Shown here: in pieces, positions 8,153 to 16,615 of the stretch
Layout: the number at the start of each line of letters is the position of its first letter
Numbering within the stretch: position 1 is the stretch's first letter
Source of the DNA: Candidatus Uhrbacteria bacterium
GTDB lineage: Bacteria; Patescibacteriota; Patescibacteriia; 2-12-FULL-60-25
Assembly (NCBI GenBank): GCA_020850575.1
Contig: JADZEJ010000003.1
Coordinates: forward strand, 51,552 to 115,551
Direction: 5' to 3'
DNA: 64,000 nucleotides
The notes under the pieces: model-generated
What the model was told of the DNA's origin: nothing
What the model saw: the letters and a program-made list of their open reading frames with translations, nothing else
The model's database searches: none
Made by a program: the position numbers and the translations under genes

Positions 8153-8168
8153 ACACAATATGTTGTAT
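8153..8168. promoter_or_regulatory. NrdR-box-like palindrome, distal
   Basis: ACACAATATGTTGTAT matches the NrdR consensus. Its start is 32 bp from the start of the proximal box, which is three helical turns and the usual spacing of paired NrdR boxes. The repressor gene nrdR itself is not in this window. Confidence 0.7.
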
Positions 8169-8329
8169 TGCTAGAAAATAGAAAGTTATACGTTCTGAGT
8201 TAAAAATAACAGCATGAAATCAAAATTTCGACCTCAAAAAAAGAGTTTTCATGGTACAAAAAAATGGGAAGAAAATGATGAAGATAGCGTTTAATATAAA
8301 ACAGGGGTATAACAAATACGCAAAATCAT

Positions 8330-8563
8330 ATGCAACAATATTATGCAGTTTTACAAGATACGATAGACATGTTTGAGTCTTGTGGTTGCACAGTATCTTT
8401 AACGTCTCCTTCACTGAATCATGTGACGTTAACGATTAATGGACCGATACAGATGTGTCCTAGCAGTATCTTTGAAGAGTATGTCGATCAAGCAAAAAAA
8501 ATAATGAGTGAAACATTTACTGATATTGCATTTGAAGTGTGTATAATTGAAACTGAATACTAA
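8330..8563 (+). CDS. small protein resembling a NifU/NfuA C-terminal domain
   Basis: A 77-residue protein starting at the ATG at 8330. The order of elements follows the NifU C-terminal (Nfu) domain: helix, VSLTS strand, NHVTLTINGP strand, MCPSS turn, then a helix and a final strand. In Nfu proteins the turn reads GxCxxCPSS and both cysteines bind a [4Fe-4S] cluster. Here only the second cysteine (C43) remains and the first is I40, so a normal cluster site is lacking, although C18 and C20 are extra. It is divergent from the nrd operon and shares its upstream region with the NrdR-like boxes. The family assignment is tentative. Confidence 0.5.
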   Translation: MQQYYAVLQDTIDMFESCGCTVSLTSPSLNHVTLTINGPIQMCPSSIFEEYVDQAKKIMSETFTDIAFEVCIIETEY

Positions 8564-8595
8564 GTCAGTATTTTTTCATCAAGAAGAACAACATT

Positions 8596-9060
8596 CTATT
8601 GAGTTTGACGTATTTGAACTGTTTCAGCGGTAATGCTTCCATCCGTATTTTTTTTTCCAATAATAAATACCGGCATGGAATCTTTCATTGCATCTTGTTT
8701 GATTTCAGACATTTGCATAACTTTCGTAGAGGAACTCATGATAATGAGTTTACTGCCACCATCTGGAGTTTTGAGAGTGAGCATGCCGTTTTCAATGTTA
8801 GATATTTCACCCGCTGTCATACCACCGTTCGCTCCACCCATACCTCGAAAAAGGTTGCGACCAGTAGCAACGCCTTTCTGACCACCGTTTCCATTTTCGC
8901 TCGACCCAAAGGCGCCATAACCAGCCCTAGCTTGTTGTCCACCAGAAAAACGAGAGTTGTCTGGAGATCGATATTCTGAGTATTTTATACCAAAAAAGAA
9001 AGAGAGTCCTGCAAGAATGATCGTCAGAACGGTACTAAACATGATGTGTGATTTTGACAT
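8596..9060 (-). CDS. membrane-anchored small-domain protein (DUF5666-like)
   Basis: A 154-residue protein with one N-terminal membrane helix (about residues 7-25), a glycine/asparagine-rich linker (30-85) and a C-terminal beta-rich domain of about 65 residues that includes ISNIENGMLTLKT and ends in AETVQIRQ. The domain pattern, 'what the value modifies, then T-x-V-x-I/V', resembles DUF5666 beta-barrel proteins. The ATG at 9060 lies 22 bp after the permease stop, so it is the last gene of the exporter operon. The gene at 13015-13533 encodes a second protein of the same plan at the other end of the operon. A periplasmic or cell-surface accessory role for the exporter is an inference. Confidence 0.6.
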   Translation of the reverse strand: MSKSHIMFSTVLTIILAGLSFFFGIKYSEYRSPDNSRFSGGQQARAGYGAFGSSENGNGGQKGVATGRNLFRGMGGANGGMTAGEISNIENGMLTLKTPDGGSKLIIMSSSTKVMQMSEIKQDAMKDSMPVFIIGKKNTDGSITAETVQIRQTQ

Positions 9061-9082
9061 ATGGTTTTTTATAAAAAAAGAA

Positions 9083-10306
9083 TTATTCAAAACGTAAAGC
9101 TTCAATCGGATTCATCTTTGCCGCTCGCCGCGCGGGATAATAACCAAACAGAATACCGATAGCGGCCGAAACTCCAAAAGCGAGTCCTATGGTGGAAAAT
9201 GTGACCGATGTTTGCGTTATGCCGAGTCGTTCAACCGTATAGGCAATCAACCAGCCGAGAATAATTCCAATCGTTCCTCCGATAAAAGTAAGAGCAACGG
9301 ATTCAAGGAGAAATTGCAAGCTAATATCTTCCTCTTCTGCACCGATAGCTTTACGCAAACCAATTTCACGCGTACGTTCGGTAACGGTAGTTAGCATCAT
9401 ATTCATGATGCCAACACCGCCAACTAATAGTGAGATGCTGGCAATCGCCGCAAGCAAAGTAGTGAAGGTAGATGTCACACTTGATGCCGTCGCCACGATA
9501 TCCGCTTGATTCAGTATATTGAAGTCTGCCAAAGAAGGATCTTTAATCTTATGACGTTCGTACAAGAGTTCGGTTACTTGTGTTTGAATAGACATCATCG
9601 AGGCTTCATCCGGAGCTTGAATGCCGATACTGGAATTATAGCTTTCCCCGGTTAAATAACGTTGAGCCGTGGTAATTGGGATAAACACGCTATCGTCCGG
9701 ATTTGAGAAGCCGCTACCACCTTTCGCCGTGGTGACTCCAATAACGGTAAATTCTATTGAATTAATACGAATTATTTTTCCGATAACATTCGCATCAGTC
9801 CCGAATAAATCATCACGAGTAGTTGGTCCAAGGACGGCAACTTTTGCGATTGATGAAATATTTTTATCGGTTAAAAAAATACCTTGTTGAATTGAAAAGT
9901 TACGAACAGTCGCATAATCTTGCGTTGTTCCAATAACTTGTGTGTTTGTGTTTGCGCCTTTCGTTGTTACTTGGTAACGACGGCTAAGTTCCGGTGAAAT
10001 GCCTTTAGCTATGGTCACGGTCTTTTTAATTGCTTCTGCATCTGCTTGCGTTAGTGTTTGCGCCGAACCTTGTCCGGCGCGGATTTGAGTGCCGACGCCA
10101 CGTTGCTGACCTGGATATACGGTGAGCATGTTTGCTCCGGCGGATTGGATACTTGCTTGGATACTTTTTTGTGCTCCTTGCCCAACGGCAGTCATTGCAA
10201 TGACAGAAGCGATACCAATGATAATTCCAAGCATTGTCAAAGCAGAACGCGCTTTATTCGCAGAAAGCGCAATATACGTTTCTTCAAAAAGATCTGTAAT
10301 AAGCAT
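9083..10306 (-). CDS. MacB-like ABC transporter permease
   Basis: Membrane subunit of a MacB/LolCE-type ABC exporter, 407 residues. It has the typical fold: a first membrane helix near residues 22-42, a large extracytoplasmic domain (about 45-270), and three C-terminal helices (about 275-300, 328-352, 362-382), closing with PARRAAKMNPIEALR. Two bases separate it from the ATPase gene upstream. MacB-type pumps work by mechanotransmission with a MacA-like fusion protein, which is also in the operon. With no outer membrane expected in this lineage, it may export peptides, lipoproteins or toxic compounds across a single membrane. Confidence 0.9.
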   Translation of the reverse strand: MLITDLFEETYIALSANKARSALTMLGIIIGIASVIAMTAVGQGAQKSIQASIQSAGANMLTVYPGQQRGVGTQIRAGQGSAQTLTQADAEAIKKTVTIAKGISPELSRRYQVTTKGANTNTQVIGTTQDYATVRNFSIQQGIFLTDKNISSIAKVAVLGPTTRDDLFGTDANVIGKIIRINSIEFTVIGVTTAKGGSGFSNPDDSVFIPITTAQRYLTGESYNSSIGIQAPDEASMMSIQTQVTELLYERHKIKDPSLADFNILNQADIVATASSVTSTFTTLLAAIASISLLVGGVGIMNMMLTTVTERTREIGLRKAIGAEEEDISLQFLLESVALTFIGGTIGIILGWLIAYTVERLGITQTSVTFSTIGLAFGVSAAIGILFGYYPARRAAKMNPIEALRFE

Positions 10307-10308
10307 AC

Positions 10309-10995
10309 TTATGCGTGGATAGTCACATTATCAGACAAAACGAGACCGTCACGAATCGTGATGATCCGTTTAGCATGCTCAGCAACGTCTTTTTCATGAG
10401 TGATTAAGACGATAGTGTGACCGGCTTCATGTAATGCACGAAATGTTTCAAGAACAATCTCACCCGTTTTGGTGTCCAAGTTTCCGGTGGGTTCATCAGC
10501 CAAAATTAAACTAGGATCATTTACGAGAGCTCGTGCAATTGCAACACGTTGCATTTGACCACCCGATAATTGGTTTGAGGTATGGCTAAAACGTTCTCGA
10601 TCCATACCGGCAGAAAGTAATGCTTTCTCCGCTCGCAAGTTTCGTTCTTTTTTTGGTACTTCAGCATACATGAGCGGCAATGCGACATTACGTAGCACCG
10701 TTGTCCGAGGGAGCAGATTAAATGCTTGAAAAACAAATCCGATTTTCCCTTTTCGAATACGAGCAAGCTCATTAGCTGAAAGTTGAGCAACGTCTTGGTT
10801 ATCTAAAATATACTTCCCTGAAGTTGGTGTATCTAAAGCGCCTAAGATATTCATGAGTGTAGATTTTCCTGAACCTGAAGGACCCATAATGGCGACATAT
10901 TCGCCATTTTCAATTTTAAAACTAATCCCTTTCAATACGGGTACGGATTGTTCAGAGTTTACATACGTTTTCGTGATCTTTTGTAATTCAATCAT
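10309..10995 (-). CDS. MacB/LolD-type ABC transporter ATPase
   Basis: The 228-residue ATPase powers the adjacent permease. Walker [10 protein letters not shown] is at residues 38-46, the Q-loop around FVFQAFNLL (87-95), the signature LSGGQ at 143-147, Walker B LILADEP at 163-169, and the H-loop histidine in ITHEKD near 206. The insertion pattern [11 protein letters not shown] is that of the MacB/LolD subfamily. It starts 11 bp after the fusion-protein gene, in an operon of sigma factor, partner, accessory protein, fusion protein, ATPase, permease and accessory protein. Confidence 0.93.
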   Translation of the reverse strand: MIELQKITKTYVNSEQSVPVLKGISFKIENGEYVAIMGPSGSGKSTLMNILGALDTPTSGKYILDNQDVAQLSANELARIRKGKIGFVFQAFNLLPRTTVLRNVALPLMYAEVPKKERNLRAEKALLSAGMDRERFSHTSNQLSGGQMQRVAIARALVNDPSLILADEPTGNLDTKTGEIVLETFRALHEAGHTIVLITHEKDVAEHAKRIITIRDGLVLSDNVTIHA

Positions 10996-11006
10996 ACGGC
11001 TCTTGT

Positions 11007-12959
11007 TTAGCGTATACGCATAGCACCGCCCCCAAAACCACCTACTGGGAAGCCTGTTGTTCGAGGGCTTGTTGTTTTCTGTGTTGTGGCAGCTGGGGCA
11101 ATCGTTTGAAAGATGATCTTCTCTCCTTCTTTTAATCCTGAAGTGACCTCAGTTATTTCATCATTTGAAATTCCGGTTTCAATCGGCAGCCGAGAAGGTG
11201 GTATGGTTGACTCAATCAAACCGGTTGTTGATGACGTGTTCTTAGTTTCCAATGTTTCAACATACGATTGTTCGTTCTGAGTCTTGATAGCGGCATTTGG
11301 TACCACGAGAACATCTGGACGTACATTGGTAATAATAGAAACTGAAGCGCTCATACCGGATTTAATTCGTTCATCTTCAGAATCGAAAGCGATTTGAACG
11401 GTGTAGTTCACGACACCTTGGGTCAATGTTCCTATTTGACTGAGTAGAATCACTTCTCCAGTTAAACTAAGTCCATCGATTGCATCAAACGTAATGGTTG
11501 CTTTTTGTCCATTTTTAACCTTTGCCGCATCAATTTCGTTTAGTGGAACTGATACAATTTTTTGAGAAGTCATAAGCGTCGCCACGGATGATCCGGGTGA
11601 GGCATCAGAAGAAATACCAAAAAAAAGAGCGACAATCGTTCCGTCAAACGGCGCAAGAACGGTGTAACTGTTTAAAGCATCCTGTGCATCGGCTAGTTTA
11701 TTTTGAGCACTCGTTAATGAAGATTGACGTTGTTCTAGACTGTTTTTTGCAAGTGCTGTGTCGATCGAATCAGGTTTTGAACGTAATGCTTCGAGTGAAG
11801 CTTCTGTTTCACGGACACGCTCTTGAGCCGTAGAGATATCCGAAGACGTGGCACCGGCTTTAATTTTTTCTAATGAGTTAAGCGTCTTTTGATAACTGAG
11901 ACGATCGCTTTCATAAGAATCTTTTGCTTTCTGAATTGCTTGAGTACCAGTCAAAAGAGCGCTGGATTTAGAAGAAATAGAAGAACGATCGCTTTCAATT
12001 TTATTTTTTAATCCATCTAATTCACTCTGACTAAAATCAGAAGCGGTCAAGCTGGCTTGTAATGCATCCGACGTGTGCTGAAGCATTGCCGAAGACTGAT
12101 CTAAAGCCTGGGCAACTAATAGGCGTGTATTTTCGATGGTTGATGGATCTTCGTTCTTGGCGTTGAGAGATTTCACGGCATTTGATGCGGCTAAAATAGA
12201 GATTTTCGCACGACCATATTCCTGAGTGGCAGTATTTTTAAGTGAGGTATCAAGTAAAGAAATATATTTGATATAACGCATGCTCGTGATTGTTGAATCA
12301 ATACCAAGTACGCTATCCGCATCATTTAAATACTGATCAAGATTGTGTGAGATGTCTTGTAATGTGATAACGAAAGAATCATAAGAATCACGTACGGTAG
12401 TCGGCATTGATCCGTCAGTTAGGCGGATACGAAACTCGGCATTCGCTACATCGGCTTCAGCTTGTTTTACATCGTAGTCAGTCGGTCCATTTTGTAAATC
12501 AGCTAAATCACGTTTTGCTTTTGCGTACGCATTCTCAGCCTGAATTAGGGTAAGCGAATCGACAGGTTTTTGAGATTCTTTAAACTCAAGTTGTGCAGAA
12601 GCTAAGGCGATTTGCGCGTCACGCATTGACTGCGAAGCATCTCTCATTGTGCGCAAAGCGTTTTTACGATCCAAATCAACGAGAGGAGTCCCTGCGCTTA
12701 CCTTATCTCCGACTTTGACGTGAATGGCGGTAATACGCCCAGAAACTTCAGGAGAAACAACAAATTCTCGCAAACCGGCGACTTGACCGGTACCTTTTAC
12801 CGACGTGATAAGCGTTTGCTTTTCAGTAGTTCCCAGACGATAACTGGGTACCGTACTTGCTTCAATTTTTTTGCTGTAAACCAGATAACCGCTTCCAATA
12901 GCGATTAATAAAAATAACGCAATAAGACGTAAACGAGTGAGAGATGCCGGTAATCGCAT
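11007..12959 (-). CDS. MacA-like periplasmic adaptor (HlyD/RND family)
   Basis: A 650-residue membrane fusion protein that links an ABC exporter to the outside. One membrane helix (about 10-26) is followed by a lipoyl half-motif (ISGRITAIHVKVGD, 72-85), a very long helical hairpin from about 105 to 430 rich in Ala, Ser, Gln and Asp, the second lipoyl half (YTVLAPFDGTIVALFF), then beta-barrel and membrane-proximal domains. The hairpin is longer than in typical MacA (about 370-390 residues in total), mainly from inserted helical segments between 170 and 330. The protein ends in a glycine-rich tail (GFPVGGFGGG). It belongs to the same operon as the ATPase and permease. Confidence 0.88.
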   Translation of the reverse strand: MRLPASLTRLRLIALFLLIAIGSGYLVYSKKIEASTVPSYRLGTTEKQTLITSVKGTGQVAGLREFVVSPEVSGRITAIHVKVGDKVSAGTPLVDLDRKNALRTMRDASQSMRDAQIALASAQLEFKESQKPVDSLTLIQAENAYAKAKRDLADLQNGPTDYDVKQAEADVANAEFRIRLTDGSMPTTVRDSYDSFVITLQDISHNLDQYLNDADSVLGIDSTITSMRYIKYISLLDTSLKNTATQEYGRAKISILAASNAVKSLNAKNEDPSTIENTRLLVAQALDQSSAMLQHTSDALQASLTASDFSQSELDGLKNKIESDRSSISSKSSALLTGTQAIQKAKDSYESDRLSYQKTLNSLEKIKAGATSSDISTAQERVRETEASLEALRSKPDSIDTALAKNSLEQRQSSLTSAQNKLADAQDALNSYTVLAPFDGTIVALFFGISSDASPGSSVATLMTSQKIVSVPLNEIDAAKVKNGQKATITFDAIDGLSLTGEVILLSQIGTLTQGVVNYTVQIAFDSEDERIKSGMSASVSIITNVRPDVLVVPNAAIKTQNEQSYVETLETKNTSSTTGLIESTIPPSRLPIETGISNDEITEVTSGLKEGEKIIFQTIAPAATTQKTTSPRTTGFPVGGFGGGAMRIR

Positions 12960-13014
12960 AATTGAGATCAGATATAATCAAGAAAACAGTAAAAAGATGA
13001 TAAATGGGCAATAT

Positions 13015-13533
13015 TTATTTCGGAGAAATGATTCGAATTAAATCAGCTTCAACATGTCCCTCTGCGTCTGGTTGACCAAAAACTGAAACCATATCTTGTG
13101 CATGGATATCTTCAAAAGGAACTGTATTCATTCCACGGCGAATAGTTGCGGAGGATTGAGGAACGAGAATATTTTTTTCAATTCCATTCTGGTCCTTAAT
13201 GATGATGTTACGATTATCAATACGCATGACCCTCCCAAATGCTCCGTGTGGATCGGGTAATCTTTTCATCATCGAAGGACGCCAAACGCCATGCGGAGCT
13301 GATCCGCCAAACAGAGGAGCATAGTTTTTATTCCAAGCGCAGGAAAAAGATGCTTTGCGAAAACCAATGATGGTACCGACATGGAAGCTTAATAAAAGTA
13401 AAATAGTTAAAATGATGACAAGGATTATTGCAAGAGAAAAACGTCCCGGTTTTTTATTATTTTCAGGAGTCGATGTCGTAGTCGTAGTTTCAATGACAGC
13501 TGGTATGGGAGAAACTTGTTCATTCATATTCAT
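13015..13533 (-). CDS. membrane-anchored small-domain protein (DUF5666-like), second copy
   Basis: A 172-residue protein with a Thr-rich cytoplasmic N-terminus, one membrane helix (about 33-57) and an external domain from about 95 that reads FGRVMRIDNRNIIIKD and ends in EADLIRIIS. The domain is like that of the protein at 8596-9060, and both flank the exporter genes. The segment before the domain (PLFGGSAPHGVWRPSM) is glycine- and proline-rich. It follows the putative anti-sigma gene by five bases. Its link to the sigma factor and the pump suggests an envelope sensor or accessory role, which is an inference. Confidence 0.6.
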   Translation of the reverse strand: MNMNEQVSPIPAVIETTTTTSTPENNKKPGRFSLAIILVIILTILLLLSFHVGTIIGFRKASFSCAWNKNYAPLFGGSAPHGVWRPSMMKRLPDPHGAFGRVMRIDNRNIIIKDQNGIEKNILVPQSSATIRRGMNTVPFEDIHAQDMVSVFGQPDAEGHVEADLIRIISPK

Positions 13534-13538
13534 AAAGA

Positions 13539-13973
13539 TTAAAAAAATGAGGTAGCCGGTTTAGAACGAGAACGATGTTTTTGAACAAATGAATAATGTA
13601 AAACGCTGAAGTGGAAAATAAGTGCAATAAACCCGCTAAGAAAGAGGCCGGCGAGAAGACTGTAAATCGGCAATGCATCCAAAAATGATAAGATGGCATT
13701 TTGCCAATGAGAAATAAAGATATCTGTATCTTGGTAGGCGAGTGAAAGATAAGAAATAAATGCAGAAGTAGTCATTTCTTCACGCAAGATATCGTGAAAT
13801 GCTACGGTCAAACTAATAAAACTGAAAAAAGCGAGGCTGCATAAGGTCACATGTCTCTTAAAAAGCCGTAATTCCTTTTGTTGAGCGATCGTGAGTAAAA
13901 TACTCTCCAATAAGGCGTTCGGAGCTGGTAGTTGCTGTAAGCGCCTGAGAGCTTGTTCTAAATTCTCTGTCAT
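13539..13973 (-). CDS. putative anti-sigma factor / membrane protein
   Basis: A 144-residue protein with a short helical cytoplasmic N-terminus (ENLEQALRRLQQLPAPNALLESIL, abbreviated here as residues 3-26) and two membrane helices (about 42-62 and 101-123). I do not recognise a named family and see no HxxxCxxC zinc motif of classical ZAS anti-sigma factors. The position immediately after an ECF sigma gene and the layout of a cytoplasmic helical segment followed by membrane helices are what an anti-sigma factor would have, so that role is proposed on context alone. Confidence 0.5.
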   Translation of the reverse strand: MTENLEQALRRLQQLPAPNALLESILLTIAQQKELRLFKRHVTLCSLAFFSFISLTVAFHDILREEMTTSAFISYLSLAYQDTDIFISHWQNAILSFLDALPIYSLLAGLFLSGFIALIFHFSVLHYSFVQKHRSRSKPATSFF

Positions 13974-14023
13974 ATGGAGGTATACGTGTCAGATGACAGT
14001 TTTGGTTCATAGACGAAAAAAAA

Positions 14024-14614
14024 CTATAATAAACGATCTTTTTCGGGCTCTAATATCATTTTTAATTTTTGTAAGCTTCTACGATAACGTGTTTTAACGG
14101 TGTCCATGGGCTCTTTGATGGTGTCGGCGATTTCTTGAAAGGTGAATTGCTCAATTGCGTGCAGTAAAATGACTTCTTTTTGTGAGAGGGACAGTTTTTG
14201 TAAAGCTTCTTCTAAAATACGTTGATTAAAAACATGATCAATTTCGAGATACGGCTTAGTAAAGCGATCATCTACGATATTTTCTTCGAATGGTAATCCG
14301 TCTTCAGTATCGAGATCTGTAAATGCAGTCGGAAGTTTTTTTCGAATTTGATCGCGCAAGACATTGCGGGCAATCGTAAAAATCCATGTTCGAAATGAGT
14401 AGCTCGCATCGTATTGTGTGATATTTCTCCAGGCTTTAATAAATGCATCTTGAACAATATCTTGCGGATCAATCGAAGGGGGAGCGAGTCGTGTGATAAA
14501 AGTAAAAACAGAATTCACATGCCTTTCATACAAGATGCGAAGTGCGTCATCATTTCCTCGAATGATAAGTCTTATTAATTCTGCATCAGAGTTGGAATCT
14601 GTTAACGGGTTCAT
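14024..14614 (-). CDS. ECF-family RNA polymerase sigma factor
   Basis: Alternative sigma factor of 196 residues. Region 2 spans about residues 25-92 with DIVQDAFIKAW (52-62) and FRTWIFTIARN (74-84), which bind core polymerase and the -10 element. Region 4 spans about 136-186 with the helix-turn-helix FQEIADTIKEPMDTVKTRYRR reduced to its core at 159-179. The linker between them is acidic (95-127). The start codon overlaps the cysS stop by four bases (ATGA). Downstream genes encode a membrane partner and an ABC exporter, so it probably directs an envelope or export response, perhaps including its own operon. Confidence 0.93.
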   Translation of the reverse strand: MNPLTDSNSDAELIRLIIRGNDDALRILYERHVNSVFTFITRLAPPSIDPQDIVQDAFIKAWRNITQYDASYSFRTWIFTIARNVLRDQIRKKLPTAFTDLDTEDGLPFEENIVDDRFTKPYLEIDHVFNQRILEEALQKLSLSQKEVILLHAIEQFTFQEIADTIKEPMDTVKTRYRRSLQKLKMILEPEKDRLL

Positions 14615-15996
14615 GATCGTTGAATCTCTGGACCATGGATGGTATCTACGACGTGAAATCCCGCCTCTTCAATTTGTTTACGCAAAATATCAGCGCTAAT
14701 ATAATCTTTTCTTTCTTTCGCCTGTTGGCGTTGATTGGAGAGTTCAATAATTGAAGCGGGAATTTCTTCGTCAATTGTGTGTGTAAATAATTGTAAGCCT
14801 AAAAAAGAATCAAAGCACGCCAGACTATATGCTTTCTCTTCGTCTGAAATATCGCTTTTCAACATTTGCCACATAATAGCTAAGGCTTGTGGCGAATTAA
14901 GATCGTCTTCCATCGCTTGACTAAACGATTCAATAAAAGCGGATTTCGTTGGTTTATGCGGCTGTATGGTTTTAAGTCTCTCAGAGTAACCACGTAATTT
15001 TTCCAAAGCATTCGCAGAAGCTTGTAGCGCTTCCCATGTAAAATTAAGTTTTGATCGGTAATGTGCGCCAAAATAAAATAATTTTAATGCCAATGGATCT
15101 ATCCCACGTGCAACAATATCTTGTATTGTGTAAGCATTTCCTAAACTCTTTCCCATTTTCCCGCCATCAACTTGTAAGAAGGCAACATGTAACCAGTATT
15201 TTACAAATGGTTTTACACCGGTTGCACTTTCGCTTTGCGCAATTTCATTTGGATGGTGCGTACTGCGCAAATCTTCACCACCAAAATGAACATCGAATTG
15301 CGGTCCGAGATATTTCATTGCCATCGCGCTACATTCGATATGCCAACCTGGAAAACCTTTGCCCCAAGGGCTGATCCATTCCATGTCACGTTGTTTATCC
15401 CTTGGTGAAAATTTCCACAAAGCAAAATCACGCGGATTCTTTTTCCCCTCGATCATTTCCACACGTGATCCTGCTTTTACCTGATCCAAGGTAGAGAGCT
15501 CGCCATAGTCTGAATCTTTTTCAGTATCAAAATAAATACCGTCAGCCGTGGCATAGGTAAAACCACGTTTTTCTAGTTCTTGAATTAATGAGATCTGTTC
15601 TGAAATATGATCCGTAGCTTTTACCCAAGCTTTTGGTTCAGTCAAATGTAGCGCACGATAATCCGCAATATAGGCATCGGTATAAAATTTGGCGATATCC
15701 CAAGCTGACTTCTGTTCTTTGACAGCCGCCTTTTCTAAACGGTCTTCGCCGGTAGAGGAGTCGCCGAAATTATCACCCGTAAGATGTCCGACATCTGTGA
15801 GATTCATGATATAGGTTACATCCAATCCTTGAAATTGAAAGGTACGTAAAGCCAAGTCGGCGATGACGTACGTGCGAAAATTCCCAATGGTTGCGTAATC
15901 GTAAACGGTCGGACCGCAGCAATACATACCAACTTTACCGGCATGAAGTGGGATAAACTCTTCAAGCTGTTGATGGAGTGAATTGGTTAATTTCAT
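14611..15996 (-). CDS. cysS: cysteinyl-tRNA synthetase
   Basis: Charges tRNA-Cys with cysteine; class I synthetase of 461 residues. The zinc ligands of the family are visible as C27, C222 (WHIECS) and H247/H248 with E251 (HHPNE). The KMSKS loop is KMGKS at 280-284. The HIGH motif is changed to TIGN at 36-39, so the first catalytic histidine is threonine. The C-terminal DALR region is present but short, ending at FHVVDTIHGPEIQRS. A possible promoter on the minus strand (TTGACG, 17 bp, CACCTT) ends 7 bp before the ATG. The following ECF sigma gene overlaps it, so the two are co-transcribed. Confidence 0.93.
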   Translation of the reverse strand: MKLTNSLHQQLEEFIPLHAGKVGMYCCGPTVYDYATIGNFRTYVIADLALRTFQFQGLDVTYIMNLTDVGHLTGDNFGDSSTGEDRLEKAAVKEQKSAWDIAKFYTDAYIADYRALHLTEPKAWVKATDHISEQISLIQELEKRGFTYATADGIYFDTEKDSDYGELSTLDQVKAGSRVEMIEGKKNPRDFALWKFSPRDKQRDMEWISPWGKGFPGWHIECSAMAMKYLGPQFDVHFGGEDLRSTHHPNEIAQSESATGVKPFVKYWLHVAFLQVDGGKMGKSLGNAYTIQDIVARGIDPLALKLFYFGAHYRSKLNFTWEALQASANALEKLRGYSERLKTIQPHKPTKSAFIESFSQAMEDDLNSPQALAIMWQMLKSDISDEEKAYSLACFDSFLGLQLFTHTIDEEIPASIIELSNQRQQAKERKDYISADILRKQIEEAGFHVVDTIHGPEIQRS

Positions 15997-16154
15997 GTCT
16001 GATAAGGTGCCACTCGTTGAAAATCACGTCAACGTCGATATAGAACAGGACGAACTGAATCTTAATAAATACTATAATTTCCATCGTCAGATTCCTGAAA
16101 AGGTGTAAGTCAGTCATTGTATAAAATCCAATATTTGGATGTGATGTTGGCAGA

Positions 16155-16463
16155 TCAGGAAATACTATGAAGAATGACGATAGTAGCTGCACCTTGTTGA
16201 CTTGGGCATTCAGCGTCACTGAAGCCTGCGACTCGGATAGCATCATGTTCGAGTTGTTGATGAATTCGTTTTCGTAGAATCCCTTTTCCACGTCCGTGAA
16301 TGATTTTTATCGCCTCGGTTCCCGCTAAGAATTGTTGATCAATAAAGCGATCAGCGGCATATTCTGCCTGATCAGGACTGAGATTGTGTAGATCTATTGT
16401 TGGAATTTCACCCAACTGAGCAGCGAAGAGCGAGGTACTTAACTCTGTATGTGGTAACTTCAT
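16155..16463 (-). CDS. Smr-domain protein
   Basis: A 102-residue stand-alone Smr (small MutS-related) domain, a fold with DNA- or RNA-nicking activity in characterised members. The LDLH-like motif is IDLH at 23-26 and the HGRGKG loop is at 56-61, followed by the helix GILRKRIHQQL. The ATG at 16463 is chosen over an upstream TTG; a weak AAGG lies about 12 bases before it. In CPR genomes such short Smr proteins are common and may act in ribosome rescue or collided-ribosome mRNA cleavage. The neighbours give no further clue. Confidence 0.85.
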   Translation of the reverse strand: MKLPHTELSTSLFAAQLGEIPTIDLHNLSPDQAEYAADRFIDQQFLAGTEAIKIIHGRGKGILRKRIHQQLEHDAIRVAGFSDAECPSQQGAATIVILHSIS

Positions 16464-16615
16464 GTCGATAGTGCCTTGTTTATTCAAACGAACACCCTTT
16501 AGTAATCTTTGGTATTAAATGAGTATAAAACCTAAACAGAAAAAATTTCCATGTTCGAGTTTAGTATTGGTATGTTGTACCATAAAGAAAACAGTGAATC
16601 GATTAATCTACACGT

